DNA of 64,000 nt from Lysobacteraceae bacterium (lineage in GTDB: Bacteria > Pseudomonadota > Gammaproteobacteria > Xanthomonadales > Rhodanobacteraceae): positions 1-64,000 of the forward strand of contig SEHB01000009.1 in assembly GCA_004143945.1 (NCBI GenBank), written 5' to 3'. Positions 1 through 9,735 of this stretch are shown here, piece after piece (position 1 is the stretch's first letter; each line of letters begins with the position of its first letter). Position numbers and translations under genes: made by a program. The notes under the pieces are model-generated. The model saw nothing but the letters and a program-made list of their open reading frames with translations, was not told the DNA's origin and ran no database searches.

Positions 1-1221
1 ATCGATCCCGACCGCGCCAAGGGCATGGACACCCGGCTGATGCGCATGGTGCTCGACTCCGCCGCCGAACGCGCCGGTCGCGAACTCGCGGGGCAGCTCG
101 ACGTGCGCGCGGAAATCGAGTTCACGATCGCGGGCAGCTATGCCTCGATCGGCGAACGCGCGATCGCGGGCACGCACTATGAGGCCGCCCTCGCGGCCGC
201 GCGCCGTGCCGGCCAGCCGCTCGCGCGACAGGGGCGCATCGCGATGCGCCTCGCGCAGAACATCGACAACCAGGGCAAGGCGCAGGAAGCCCTCGTCGAA
301 GCGCAGAAGGTCTTCGCGACCGTCCAGGCGCTGCCGCAGGACGACAGCGACCGCCTGTTCCTCGAATCGGCGCTCGCGGGCATCGAGACCGATGCCGGCC
401 AGCTCGACGCCTCACGCGCGCGCTTCGCACGCGTGCTCGCGCGCCAGCGCGCGACGCTCGGCGACGACCATTCCGACACGCTCGATTCCCTCGAAGGCCT
501 CGCGATCGCGAATTCGAACATGTCGCGCTTCGATGAATCGCGCGCGCTCTACATGGAGCTCATCGAACGCCGACGCCGGCTGTTCGGCGAGGACAACTCC
601 GAGACGCTCGGGGCGCTCAACGGCCTCGCCGTGCTGGAACTCGAGCAGAAGCACTTCGCCGAGGCCGAGAAGCTGCTCGCACCGATGATGCCGTTCTATG
701 AACGCATCTACGGCCCCGAGCACCCGAGCACCCTGCGCATCGTCAACAACCTCGGTGGCGCGATCCGCCAGCAGGGTCGCAACGAGGAGGCGCGGCCCTA
801 TTACGAACGCGCGCTCGTGCTCGCGCGCAAGCTGTTCGGGCCGAACTCGCCCGCCGGCGCGATCGCCGAGACCAACCTCGCGCTGCTGCTGCGCGACGCG
901 GGCGAACTCGAGCAAGCCGAACGTCACGCGCGCACGGGCGCGGCCGCGGCCGACATCGCGTTCGGCACCAATCCGATGCGCGCGATCATGCATCGCGAAT
1001 ACGCGACCGTGCTGACGCGGCTCGGCCGATATGCCGAGGCCGAGAAGGAACTCGACCTCGCCTGGAACGTGTTCAACGCGGATCCCGCGTATGGGCCGAC
1101 GCATACGCGCGCGCAGGACGTGGTGCAGGCGTACATCGAGCTTTACGCCGCCTGGGGCAAGGCGGCCAAGCAAGCCGAATGGATCGCGAGAACGGCCGGC
1201 AAGGACGCCAACCCGGGCTGA
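1..1221 (+). CDS. TPR-repeat protein, 5'-truncated by the window edge; resembles the C-terminal part of a Ser/Thr kinase-TPR protein
   Basis: Frame open from base 1; repeated TPR motifs (ALVEAQKVFATVQ, DTLDSLEGLAIANSNMSRFDESRALY, STLRIVNNLGGAIRQQGRNEEARPYYERAL). Similar to the C-terminal half of the kinase at 53162-56089. Confidence 0.8.
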   Translation: MDPDRAKGMDTRLMRMVLDSAAERAGRELAGQLDVRAEIEFTIAGSYASIGERAIAGTHYEAALAAARRAGQPLARQGRIAMRLAQNIDNQGKAQEALVEAQKVFATVQALPQDDSDRLFLESALAGIETDAGQLDASRARFARVLARQRATLGDDHSDTLDSLEGLAIANSNMSRFDESRALYMELIERRRRLFGEDNSETLGALNGLAVLELEQKHFAEAEKLLAPMMPFYERIYGPEHPSTLRIVNNLGGAIRQQGRNEEARPYYERALVLARKLFGPNSPAGAIAETNLALLLRDAGELEQAERHARTGAAAADIAFGTNPMRAIMHREYATVLTRLGRYAEAEKELDLAWNVFNADPAYGPTHTRAQDVVQAYIELYAAWGKAAKQAEWIARTAGKDANPG

Positions 1222-1412
1222 GCACCCGTGAATGCGCGCGGTCTTCGCGCACTCCAACGCCCACCAGCGCATCATCCGAAGCAATCGATGCATCGCGGGA
1301 CGCCGGTCCGACGCATCGGCCGCACCGCATGTGCAGTACGCTACGGGTCCCGCTACGCCCGCGCGCAGCCTTTGCGCGCGGATCACCCCGTACCGACGTG
1401 ATCGGAGGTTGC

Positions 1413-1892
1413 ATGGTGCCGAAGAACAGGATCTGCCTCTGGTTCGACCACGAGGCGCTCGAAGCCGCGCAGTTCTATGCGGCGACGTTTCCCGACAGCG
1501 AGGTCGGCACGGTCATGCGTGCGCCGGCCGATTTTCCGTCCGGGAAGAAAGGCGACGTGCTGACCGTCGACTTCACCGTGCTCGGCATTCCGTGCATCGG
1601 CCTCAACGGAGGCAGCGCGTTCACGCAAAGCGAGGCGTTCTCGTTCCAGGTCGCGACCGAGGACCAGGCCGAGACCGACCGCTACTGGAATGCGATCGTC
1701 GGCAACGGCGGGCGCGAGAGCGCGTGCGGCTGGTGCAAGGACAAGTGGGGCGTGTCGTGGCAGGTCACGCCGCGCGTGCTAACCGAAGCGATGACCGGGG
1801 CCGACAGCGAGGCCGCCAGGCGTGCATTCGAGGCGATGATGACGATGACGAAGATCGACGTCGCGAAGATCGAGGCGGCACGCAGGGGCTGA
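1413..1892 (+). CDS. VOC superfamily (PhnB-like) protein
   Basis: ATG at 1413 after AGGAGG-like ATCGGAGGTTGC; MVPKNRICLWFDHEALEAAQFYAATFPDSEVG...GLNGGSAFTQSEAFSFQV...CGWCKDKWGVSWQVTP is typical of the PhnB-like VOC family. Confidence 0.9.
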   Translation: MVPKNRICLWFDHEALEAAQFYAATFPDSEVGTVMRAPADFPSGKKGDVLTVDFTVLGIPCIGLNGGSAFTQSEAFSFQVATEDQAETDRYWNAIVGNGGRESACGWCKDKWGVSWQVTPRVLTEAMTGADSEAARRAFEAMMTMTKIDVAKIEAARRG

Positions 1893-2017
1893 GCCGGCGC
1901 AGCGGCGGCGCACGCGCGTTGGAGCCTGCCGCCGGGACGAATGGCATCCGGCCGATGAAGATGCAGGCGCGGGGACCATACCGACTGCCGCGTGGTCGTG
2001 GACGTGTTGCGGCGTCG

Positions 2018-3292
2018 CTACGGTGCAATGCACGCATCGCGCGCGCCCGTGCGTTCGGCGAGTTCCGTGCACAGATGCTCGGCTTGCGCGGCCTCCCCTG
2101 CCGCGCGCAGCAGGTGCGCCAGGCCAGCGGTCGCGCCGGGATGCAGGGGTGATTGCGCCAGCACGCGCCGGTACCAGCCCTCGGCCAGCGCCATCTCGCC
2201 ACGCGCGCGCCGACGGTCGCCGATCAGCACGCCAAGTTGCGCATGCCACGGGCGTACCTGCACCGGCGTGCGTTCGTAGACGCGCATCATCGCCGCGTGG
2301 GCCTGCTCGAACCACGACAATGCCTGGTCGCCCTTGCCGGTGATCTCGTGCAGGTCGCCGATGTTGATCATCGGTCCCCATGCGTCGGGATCGAGCGCGA
2401 CCGCCGTGCGGTAGGCGACGAACGCGGCATCGAACCGGCGCTGTGCGCTCGCGACGAAGCCGAGCGCCTTGTGCGTGGCAGCGGACCCTGGAGCGAGTTC
2501 CACCGCGCGTTGCGCAAGGAGCGCCGCACGTCGCAACTGTGAACGTGCCGGTTCGCGATCGAGATGGCCGTCGGCCAGCGCGTCGCCGAGTCTGTCGAAA
2601 CTGCGCGACGGCTCACCCTCCGGCCAGCGCACGCTGCGCTGCACGAGTGCGTTGGCGAGCCCGGCCATCGCCAGCGGGTCGTCCGGACGCAGGCCGAGCA
2701 CGCGCTGGTAGAGCTCGATCGCGGCCTCGTTGTCGCCACGCGAGAACTGGAAGTAGTAGTCGTCCGCGCGCTCGACCCACCGCGCGCCCGCATCGGGCGG
2801 CTGCGGGCGCGTGCCAGAGAGAAAGGCCCACGCCAGGCTGATGCCGACCGTCGCCGCGAGCGCAAGCACGGTCCATCGCGGGCGGGTGGAGACGCGCTGC
2901 GTGCCGCCAGCCCGGCGCGGACCCTGCCCGATGTCGCTGCTGGAATCGATCGGTTGCACGCCCGCCAGCAGGCGATAGCCGCGCTTGGCGATCGTCTCGA
3001 CATAGCGCGGCGCCTTCGCATCGTCGCCGAGCGCCCGGCGCAATTTCGAAACCGTGCGCGCCAGGCTGTCTTCGCCGACCACCAGGCCCGGCCACAGCGC
3101 AGCCATGATCTCCTCGCGCGCGACCGCTCGTCCGTCTCGCGCAGCCAGGAAGGCCAGCAGGTCCATGACCTTGGGCTCCAGCCGCTGCTGGCCGTCCGAG
3201 CCGGTCAGCGTTCCGCCGGCCCGATCGGCCGCGAACTCGCCCACGCGGAACGTCGCGAGGAAATCGTCAGGAAATGAGGAGGGTCCGGTCAT
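2018..3292 (-). CDS. Winged-helix (OmpR/CadC-type) transcriptional regulator with C-terminal TPR region
   Basis: N-terminal FRVGEFAADRAGGTLTGSDGQQRLEPKVMDLLAFLAARDGRAVAREEIMAALWPG...VGEDSLARTVSKLRRALGDDAKAPRYVETIAKRGYRL, then TM and TPR region. Confidence 0.88.
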   Translation of the reverse strand: MTGPSSFPDDFLATFRVGEFAADRAGGTLTGSDGQQRLEPKVMDLLAFLAARDGRAVAREEIMAALWPGLVVGEDSLARTVSKLRRALGDDAKAPRYVETIAKRGYRLLAGVQPIDSSSDIGQGPRRAGGTQRVSTRPRWTVLALAATVGISLAWAFLSGTRPQPPDAGARWVERADDYYFQFSRGDNEAAIELYQRVLGLRPDDPLAMAGLANALVQRSVRWPEGEPSRSFDRLGDALADGHLDREPARSQLRRAALLAQRAVELAPGSAATHKALGFVASAQRRFDAAFVAYRTAVALDPDAWGPMINIGDLHEITGKGDQALSWFEQAHAAMMRVYERTPVQVRPWHAQLGVLIGDRRRARGEMALAEGWYRRVLAQSPLHPGATAGLAHLLRAAGEAAQAEHLCTELAERTGARDACIAP

Positions 3293-3350
3293 TGCGGGTT
3301 AGCATCGCTTCACCTGCAATGCGCGGCAACCCATTGCGGCGAGGCCTCCG

Positions 3351-4832
3351 ATGTCGTCCCTGACCAAGACCCTGCTCGTGCTCGCCCTGTTCCTCGGGGC
3401 GCTGCCCTGCCTCGCGACCGGAACCGTCTCCCCGGCGCCCGCCGAATTGCCCGCGGCCGTGGTGCGCGCGGACCTCGATGCCTTGTATGCAGGACTCCAG
3501 GCCAGCCACTACGACCTCTACGCGCACCGCCCGCGCGAACAGTACGAGGACCTGTATCGGCGCACGCGTGCAGCGATCCGCGGGCCGCTGCCGCCGCTCG
3601 AAGTCTGGCGTCGATTCCAGCGGTTCGTCGCGTACGGGAACGTGGCGCACGCGCGCATCGACCCTCCGGCCGCAGCATGGGAGGCCTTCCGCCAACGCGG
3701 TGGAAAGGCGTTCCCGCTGTTCCTGCGTGTCGTGGGCGACACCGTGCGCGTGAGCCGCGATCTGTCCGGCGTGCCGGGCATCGCCATCGGCGACGAGGTC
3801 TCTTCGATCGACGGGGAAGCGGCGCTGCAATGGCTGCAATCGGCACGTGCACTGGTCTCGGCCGACAACGACTACCTCGCGCATGCCCAGATGGAAGTGC
3901 AGTTGCCGCTGCTGGTCTGGCTCTCTGGCGCGACCGCCGCGTCGTGGAGCCTCGTGCTGCGCAAGCCCGACGGGCGCCGGGTCGCGCTTGCCATCACCGC
4001 GCGTGACCGCGCAGGATTCGAAGCGTCCGTGGCGAATCGAGCGAGCGCGTTCGAGCTGGACGCGAACCTGCGCGAAGCGCGCGTACTCGAGGATGGCACC
4101 GCCTACTTGCGGCCGGGCCCGTTCTACGACAACCGGCCGCAGGCCACGGATCCGTGGGACACGCGTGCGTTCGTGGCATTCATCGACGAGGCGTTCGCCA
4201 CCTTCATCGAACGGCGCGCGCCGCGCCTGCTGATCGACCTGCGCGACAACCCGGGTGGCGACAACTCCTTCAGCGACCGGCTGATTGCATGGTTCGCCGA
4301 TCGCCCGTTCCGCTTCTGCAAGCGCTTCGACATCAAGGTCAGCGCGGCGGCGATCGCCGCGAACCGCAAGCGCGTGGATTCCGCGAGCGGAGGCGCCGAT
4401 TCGATCTCGCTCAAGCTGGCGGCCGCGTACGCGGGGCGGAAACCGGGCGAGCACGTGGACTTCCCGATCCCGTGGGTGTCGCCGCGCGACGGCACGCGCT
4501 ACGAAGGCGAAGTCTACGTGCTGGTCAACCGGCACTCCTACTCCAACAGCGTGCTCGTCGCCGCGACGGTGCAGGACTTCGGCTTCGGCACGATACTCGG
4601 CGAGGAAACCGCGGACCTCGCGAGCACGTACGGGGCGCTGGAGAAATTCACGCTCGCGGGCACCGGCCTCGAAGCGAGCTTCCCGAAGGCACGCATCCAG
4701 CGTCCCAATGGCGACATGGCGGCGCGCGGCGTGATACCGGACCTGGTGATCGTCATGCCCGCCGACGCAGGGAAGGACGATCGTGTCCTGCGGCAGGCGT
4801 TGGCCGCGATGGCCGCGCCGCCAAGTCGCTAA
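3351..4832 (+). CDS. S41 family peptidase, secreted
   Basis: Signal peptide; LIDLRDNPGGDNSFSDRL and NRHSYSNSVLVAATVQDFGFGTILGEETAD match the S41/CTP catalytic region. Confidence 0.85.
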   Translation: MSSLTKTLLVLALFLGALPCLATGTVSPAPAELPAAVVRADLDALYAGLQASHYDLYAHRPREQYEDLYRRTRAAIRGPLPPLEVWRRFQRFVAYGNVAHARIDPPAAAWEAFRQRGGKAFPLFLRVVGDTVRVSRDLSGVPGIAIGDEVSSIDGEAALQWLQSARALVSADNDYLAHAQMEVQLPLLVWLSGATAASWSLVLRKPDGRRVALAITARDRAGFEASVANRASAFELDANLREARVLEDGTAYLRPGPFYDNRPQATDPWDTRAFVAFIDEAFATFIERRAPRLLIDLRDNPGGDNSFSDRLIAWFADRPFRFCKRFDIKVSAAAIAANRKRVDSASGGADSISLKLAAAYAGRKPGEHVDFPIPWVSPRDGTRYEGEVYVLVNRHSYSNSVLVAATVQDFGFGTILGEETADLASTYGALEKFTLAGTGLEASFPKARIQRPNGDMAARGVIPDLVIVMPADAGKDDRVLRQALAAMAAPPSR

Positions 4833-4928
4833 CCGCGACCTGCCGCGGGAGCGCCGGGGGATGAATCTCCGCGGCAGGAACCTGGCCGACGTCCACGCTG
4901 CCACTCCGCAGCACCGCGCATGGCCGCA

Positions 4929-5026
4929 GGTGCCGGTGCCGGTGCCGGTGCCGGTGCGAGTGCGGGTACGGGTGCGGGTGCGGGTGCGGGTGCTGGTGCG
5001 GGTGCGGGTGCGGGTGCGGGAGCAGG
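4929..5026. repeat. Hexanucleotide tandem repeat (GGTGCC then GGTGCG variants)
   Basis: Read directly: ggtgccggtgccggtgccggtgccggtgcgagtgcgggtacgggtgcgggtgcg..., period 6, in a convergent intergenic region abutting the 3' end of the alcohol dehydrogenase gene. Confidence 0.95.
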
Positions 5027-5032
5027 TTGCGC

Positions 5033-6085
5033 TCAGGCCGACATCGTCGCGCAGTCGATCACGAAGCGGTATTTGACGTCGCTCTTCAGCATGCGTTCGT
5101 ACGCCGCGTCGATGCCGTCGGCGCGGATGATCTCGATGTCGGCGACGATGCCGCGCTCCGCACAGAAATCGAGCATTTCCTGGGTTTCGGCGATGCCACC
5201 GATCAGCGAGCCTGCGATCGCGCGGCGCCTGAAGATCAGCGGCGCGACCATCGGGGACGGATGCGGATGCTCGGGCACGCCGACGAGCACGAGCGTGCCG
5301 TCGCGCTTGAGCAGGGTCGTGTACGCGTCGAGCGAATGGCTCGCCGCGACGGTGTCGAGGATGAGGTCGAAGCTGCCCGCGTGCTTCTTCATCTCGCCCG
5401 CATTACGCGAGACGACGACCTCGTCCGCGCCGAGGTCGAGCGCGGCCTGGCGCTTGCCCTCCGACGAGGTGAACGCGACGACCTCGGCGCCCATCGCATG
5501 CGCGAGCTTGACGCCCATGTGGCCGAGCCCGCCGATGCCGACCACGCCGACCTTGCGCCCCGGCCCCGCGTTCCAGTGGCGCAGCGGCGAATACGTCGTG
5601 ATGCCCGCGCAGAGCAGCGGCGCGACCGCGGCGAGCTGCTCCTCGCGGTGGCGGATCTTCAGCACGAAGCCCTCGTCGACGACGATGCGCTGCGAATAGC
5701 CGCCGAGCGTATGGCCGGGGGCATCCGGCGTCGGGCCGTTGTAGGTGCCGACGAAGCCGTTTTCGCAGTATTGCTCGAGGCCTTCCGCGCAGGAGCCGCA
5801 GCGCTGGCAACTGCCGACGAGGCAGCCGACGCCGACGACGTCGCCGACCTGGTGCCCCGCCACGGCCTTGCCGACGGCGCTGACGCGACCGATGATTTCG
5901 TGCCCCGGCACGCACGGATACAACGTGCCGCCCCATTCCGCGCGCACGGTGTGCAGGTCCGAATGGCAGACGCCGCACCATGCGATATCGACTTGCACGT
6001 CGCGCGGCCCGGGCGCGCGGCGCTGGATGTCCATCGGCTCGAGTGGCCGGTCGGCAGACTGGGCGCCGTAGGCTTGGGTGGTCAT
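5033..6085 (-). CDS. NAD(P)-dependent zinc alcohol dehydrogenase (YahK/Adh family)
   Basis: MTTQAYGAQSADRPLEPMDIQRRAPGPRDVQVDIAWCGVCHSDLHTVRAEWG...GHEIIGRVSAVG...GVGCLVGSCQRCGSCAEGLEQYC; Zn-binding and Rossmann motifs. Confidence 0.93.
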   Translation of the reverse strand: MTTQAYGAQSADRPLEPMDIQRRAPGPRDVQVDIAWCGVCHSDLHTVRAEWGGTLYPCVPGHEIIGRVSAVGKAVAGHQVGDVVGVGCLVGSCQRCGSCAEGLEQYCENGFVGTYNGPTPDAPGHTLGGYSQRIVVDEGFVLKIRHREEQLAAVAPLLCAGITTYSPLRHWNAGPGRKVGVVGIGGLGHMGVKLAHAMGAEVVAFTSSEGKRQAALDLGADEVVVSRNAGEMKKHAGSFDLILDTVAASHSLDAYTTLLKRDGTLVLVGVPEHPHPSPMVAPLIFRRRAIAGSLIGGIAETQEMLDFCAERGIVADIEIIRADGIDAAYERMLKSDVKYRFVIDCATMSA

Positions 6086-6147
6086 CGCGGGCTCCTTCGG
6101 ACACGGGGGAGCCCACGATAGCGCGTACGCGCGCCGCCTGCGCGCGC

Positions 6148-6360
6148 CTATGACGTGGGCGTTGCGCGCCGCGTGACGTAGGGCAATGCGAACAGGTACA
6201 GCCCGGTCAGCGCGAGCAGCGCGAGCGGCAGCAGCGGCACGTAGGCCATCCATGCGACCGGGTTTTCCCTTGCGAGCGCGACCGACGTCGCGACGACGCA
6301 CAGCACGAACACGATCGACGTCCAGCGGTGGAACTGGCGTACCCATGCATTGGGGTTCAT
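6148..6360 (-). CDS. Small two-TM membrane protein
   Basis: 70 aa, MNPNAWVRQFHRWTSIVFVLCVVATSVALARENPVAWMAYVPLLPLALLALTGLYLFALPYV; two hydrophobic segments. Confidence 0.75.
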   Translation of the reverse strand: MNPNAWVRQFHRWTSIVFVLCVVATSVALARENPVAWMAYVPLLPLALLALTGLYLFALPYVTRRATPTS

Positions 6361-6390
6361 CGGATTCTCCTCGAGGTCGTGGCAGGCCCG

Positions 6391-6801
6391 TCAACGCGCT
6401 TCGTTGATGCGCACGTGGTTGCCGGCCGGATCGCGGAACGCGCAGTCGCGGATGCCGTAGGGTTGCAGCGTCGGTTCCTGGATGACCTCGGCGCCGCTCG
6501 CCTGCAGGCGGGTGAACGTCGCGTCGAGGTCGGGCGTCGCGAGGATCACCATGCCCCAGGTGCCCTTCGCCATCATTTCGCCGATGACGCGCCGTTCGTC
6601 GTCGGTGATGCCGGGATTCGATCCGGGCGGGTGCAGCACGATCGATGTATCGGGCTGGCCTGCCGGGCCGACGGTGATCCAGCGCATGCCCTGGTAGCCG
6701 ACATCCTTGCGCACCTCGAAGCCGAGGGTGTCACGCCAGAACGCGAGCGCGGCATCGGCATCGTCGTGCGGGAGGAAGCTCGAGTGGATCGAAAGGTTCA
6801 T
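6391..6801 (-). CDS. VOC/glyoxalase family protein
   Basis: MNLSIHSSFLPHDDADAALAFWRDTLGFEVRKDVGYQGMRWITVGPAGQPDTSIVLHPP...FRDPAGNHVRINEAR. Confidence 0.9.
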   Translation of the reverse strand: MNLSIHSSFLPHDDADAALAFWRDTLGFEVRKDVGYQGMRWITVGPAGQPDTSIVLHPPGSNPGITDDERRVIGEMMAKGTWGMVILATPDLDATFTRLQASGAEVIQEPTLQPYGIRDCAFRDPAGNHVRINEAR

Positions 6802-6829
6802 CGCAATGCTCCGGGTTGGGGTGGCGGGT

Positions 6830-7279
<450 letters not shown>

Positions 7280-7443
7280 GGCGCGATCGTGCCAAGGGGA
7301 GCTCCGGCGTGTCCAGCGCGCTGCGCGCGGCCGTCGCACGCCTGCTCGCAACGCGCCGCGAAACTGCCTATGCTTGGGCCCAGGCGCGCAAGAAGCAGGG
7401 ATTGCGGGCCGTTGGGACGCCGGCACGGATCGGAGACCTCCGA

Positions 7444-9735
7444 ATGGCCTTGGGCGACTACAACGAAGACTTCTATCGGCTGCTGTTCCTCAACAACCCG
7501 CTGCCGATGTGGGTATACGACCTCGAGACCGGGCGCTTCGTCGCGGTCAACGCCGAGGCGTGCCGCCATTACGGCTACACCGAAGCCGAATTCCTCGGCA
7601 TGACGATCGCGGACATCCGCCCCGCGGAAGACTTGCCGCGGCTCGACGCACTGCGCGCCTCCGGTGGTTCGGGCCACAACCTCGCGGGCCGCTGGCGCCA
7701 CGTGAAGAAGGGCGGTGAACTCATCGAGGTGGAGATCACCTCCGACGACATCGTGTTCCGCGGCCGGCCTGCACGCGTCGTGCTCGCCCACGACATCACG
7801 CGCCGCGTGCGCTCCGAAGACGCGCTGCGCGCGCGCGACGAGCGCCTGCGCTACGTCGCGCGCGCGACCGAAGACGCCATCTGGGACTGGAGCGTCGTCG
7901 ATGACGTGATCTGGTGGGACGGCAGCCTGAACCGACAGTTCGGGCTCGTCCCGGCCGCGGTCGACAGCTACGAGCGCTGGCTCGCGCGCGTGCACCCCGA
8001 CGACCGCGCGCGCGTCGGCGGCGGGCTGCGCGCGGCGATCGACGACCCCGGCACCGAGCAATGGTCGAGCGAGCACCGTTTCGAGCGCAGCAACGGCGAG
8101 CATGCCTGGGTCTGGGACCGCGGTTTCGTGATCCGCGACGTCGACGGCAAGGCGATCCGCATGGTCGGCGCGATGACCGACGTGACCGAGCGGCGCCGGC
8201 ACGAGGAACGCCTGCGCGAGCAGGCCACGCTGCTCGACGGCGCCAAGGATGCGATCCTCGTGTGCGACCTGCACGAGCGCCTGCGCTACTGGAACAAGGC
8301 CGCGGCGCGCATGTACGCGCTCGGCGAGGACTCGTCCGGCCCCGACAACCCCGACCTCCCCTTGCCCGACGACGCGGGCATCCGGCATTCACTGCAGCAG
8401 GTGCTCGCGCACGGCGAATGGTCCGGACGGGTCGAGCGCGATGCGGGCGGTCGGAAGTTCATGGTCGACAGCCACTGGATGCTGCTTCGCGACGCCGGCG
8501 GCGAACCCACCGGCATCCTGATGATCTGCACCGACGTCAGCGAGCGCGTCGATCTCGAGCAGCGCCTCGCGCAATCGCAGAAGCTCGAATCGATCGGCCA
8601 GCTGACCGGCGGCATCGCGCACGACTTCAACAACCTGCTCACGGTGATCATCGGCAACGCCGAAATGCTCGCGGACGAACTCGGGCGCGATTCACGGCTC
8701 GCGCCGTTCGCGCGCCTGGTGCTGTCGGCCGGCGAGCGCGGCGCCGAACTCGTGCGCCGGCTGCTCGCGTTCGCGCGTCGCCAGGCGCTGGAACCGGAGC
8801 TCGTGCATCCGGGCGAGGTCGTCGACGGCATGCGCGACCTGCTGCGGCGCACGCTCGGCGAGAACATCGAGCTCGAATTCAAGAACACCGGCTCGCCGCT
8901 GGTGGTCTCGATCGACCCGGGCCAGCTCGAATCGGCGCTGCTGAACCTGTGCATCAACGCGCGCGACGCGATGCCCGATGGCGGGCGGCTCATGATCGAG
9001 GTCAGCGACGTGATCCTCGACGAGGCCTACGCGAGCCAGCGCGCGGACGTGGTGCCCGGCGCGTACGTGCAGGTGTCGGTGTCCGATACCGGCGGCGGCA
9101 TGACGCCGGACGTCGCCGCGCGCGCGTTCGATCCGTTCTTCACGACGAAAGCGAAGGGCAAGGGCACCGGCCTCGGCCTCAGCATGGTGTACGGCTTCAC
9201 CAAGCAATCGGGCGGGCACGTCGCGATCTACTCCGAGGCCGGCATCGGCACGGTGGTCAAGCTCTACCTGCCTCGCATCGATGCACCGGTCACGGTCGCC
9301 GCGCCTTCGCCGGTGGATCGCGAACGCGAGGGAGGCGGCGAGACGATCCTGCTGGTCGAGGACGACGAACTGGTGCGCACGCACGCGGGACAGTTGCTGC
9401 GCCAGCTCGGCTACCGCGTGCTGAGCGCCTCGGGCGGGCCGGAGGCGCTCGAGCTGCTGCGTGCCAATCCCGACATCGACCTGCTGTTCACCGACGTGAT
9501 CATGCCCGGCGGCATGAACGGACCGCAGCTCGCCGAAGCCGCGCACCGCCTGCGCCCCGCGCTGCCGGTGCTCTACACCTCCGGCTACACCGAGAACGCG
9601 ATCGTGCACCACGGCCGCGTCGACCCCGGCGTCAACCTGCTGCACAAGCCCTATCGCCGCGAGACGCTCGCATCGAAGATCCGCGCTGCTCTCGATCCCG
9701 CGGTCGTCGCGAACGGGGTCCGTGTCGATGCCTGA
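7444..9735 (+). CDS. PAS domain hybrid sensor histidine kinase with C-terminal receiver
   Basis: PAS repeats (FYRLLFLNNPLPMWVYDLETGRF), HisKA GGIAHDFNNLLTVIIGNAEML, HATPase DTGGGMTPDVAARAFDPFFTTKAKGKGTGLGLSMVYG, REC ILLVEDDELVRTHAGQLL...DLLFTDVIMPGGMNG. Confidence 0.93.
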   Translation: MALGDYNEDFYRLLFLNNPLPMWVYDLETGRFVAVNAEACRHYGYTEAEFLGMTIADIRPAEDLPRLDALRASGGSGHNLAGRWRHVKKGGELIEVEITSDDIVFRGRPARVVLAHDITRRVRSEDALRARDERLRYVARATEDAIWDWSVVDDVIWWDGSLNRQFGLVPAAVDSYERWLARVHPDDRARVGGGLRAAIDDPGTEQWSSEHRFERSNGEHAWVWDRGFVIRDVDGKAIRMVGAMTDVTERRRHEERLREQATLLDGAKDAILVCDLHERLRYWNKAAARMYALGEDSSGPDNPDLPLPDDAGIRHSLQQVLAHGEWSGRVERDAGGRKFMVDSHWMLLRDAGGEPTGILMICTDVSERVDLEQRLAQSQKLESIGQLTGGIAHDFNNLLTVIIGNAEMLADELGRDSRLAPFARLVLSAGERGAELVRRLLAFARRQALEPELVHPGEVVDGMRDLLRRTLGENIELEFKNTGSPLVVSIDPGQLESALLNLCINARDAMPDGGRLMIEVSDVILDEAYASQRADVVPGAYVQVSVSDTGGGMTPDVAARAFDPFFTTKAKGKGTGLGLSMVYGFTKQSGGHVAIYSEAGIGTVVKLYLPRIDAPVTVAAPSPVDREREGGGETILLVEDDELVRTHAGQLLRQLGYRVLSASGGPEALELLRANPDIDLLFTDVIMPGGMNGPQLAEAAHRLRPALPVLYTSGYTENAIVHHGRVDPGVNLLHKPYRRETLASKIRAALDPAVVANGVRVDA

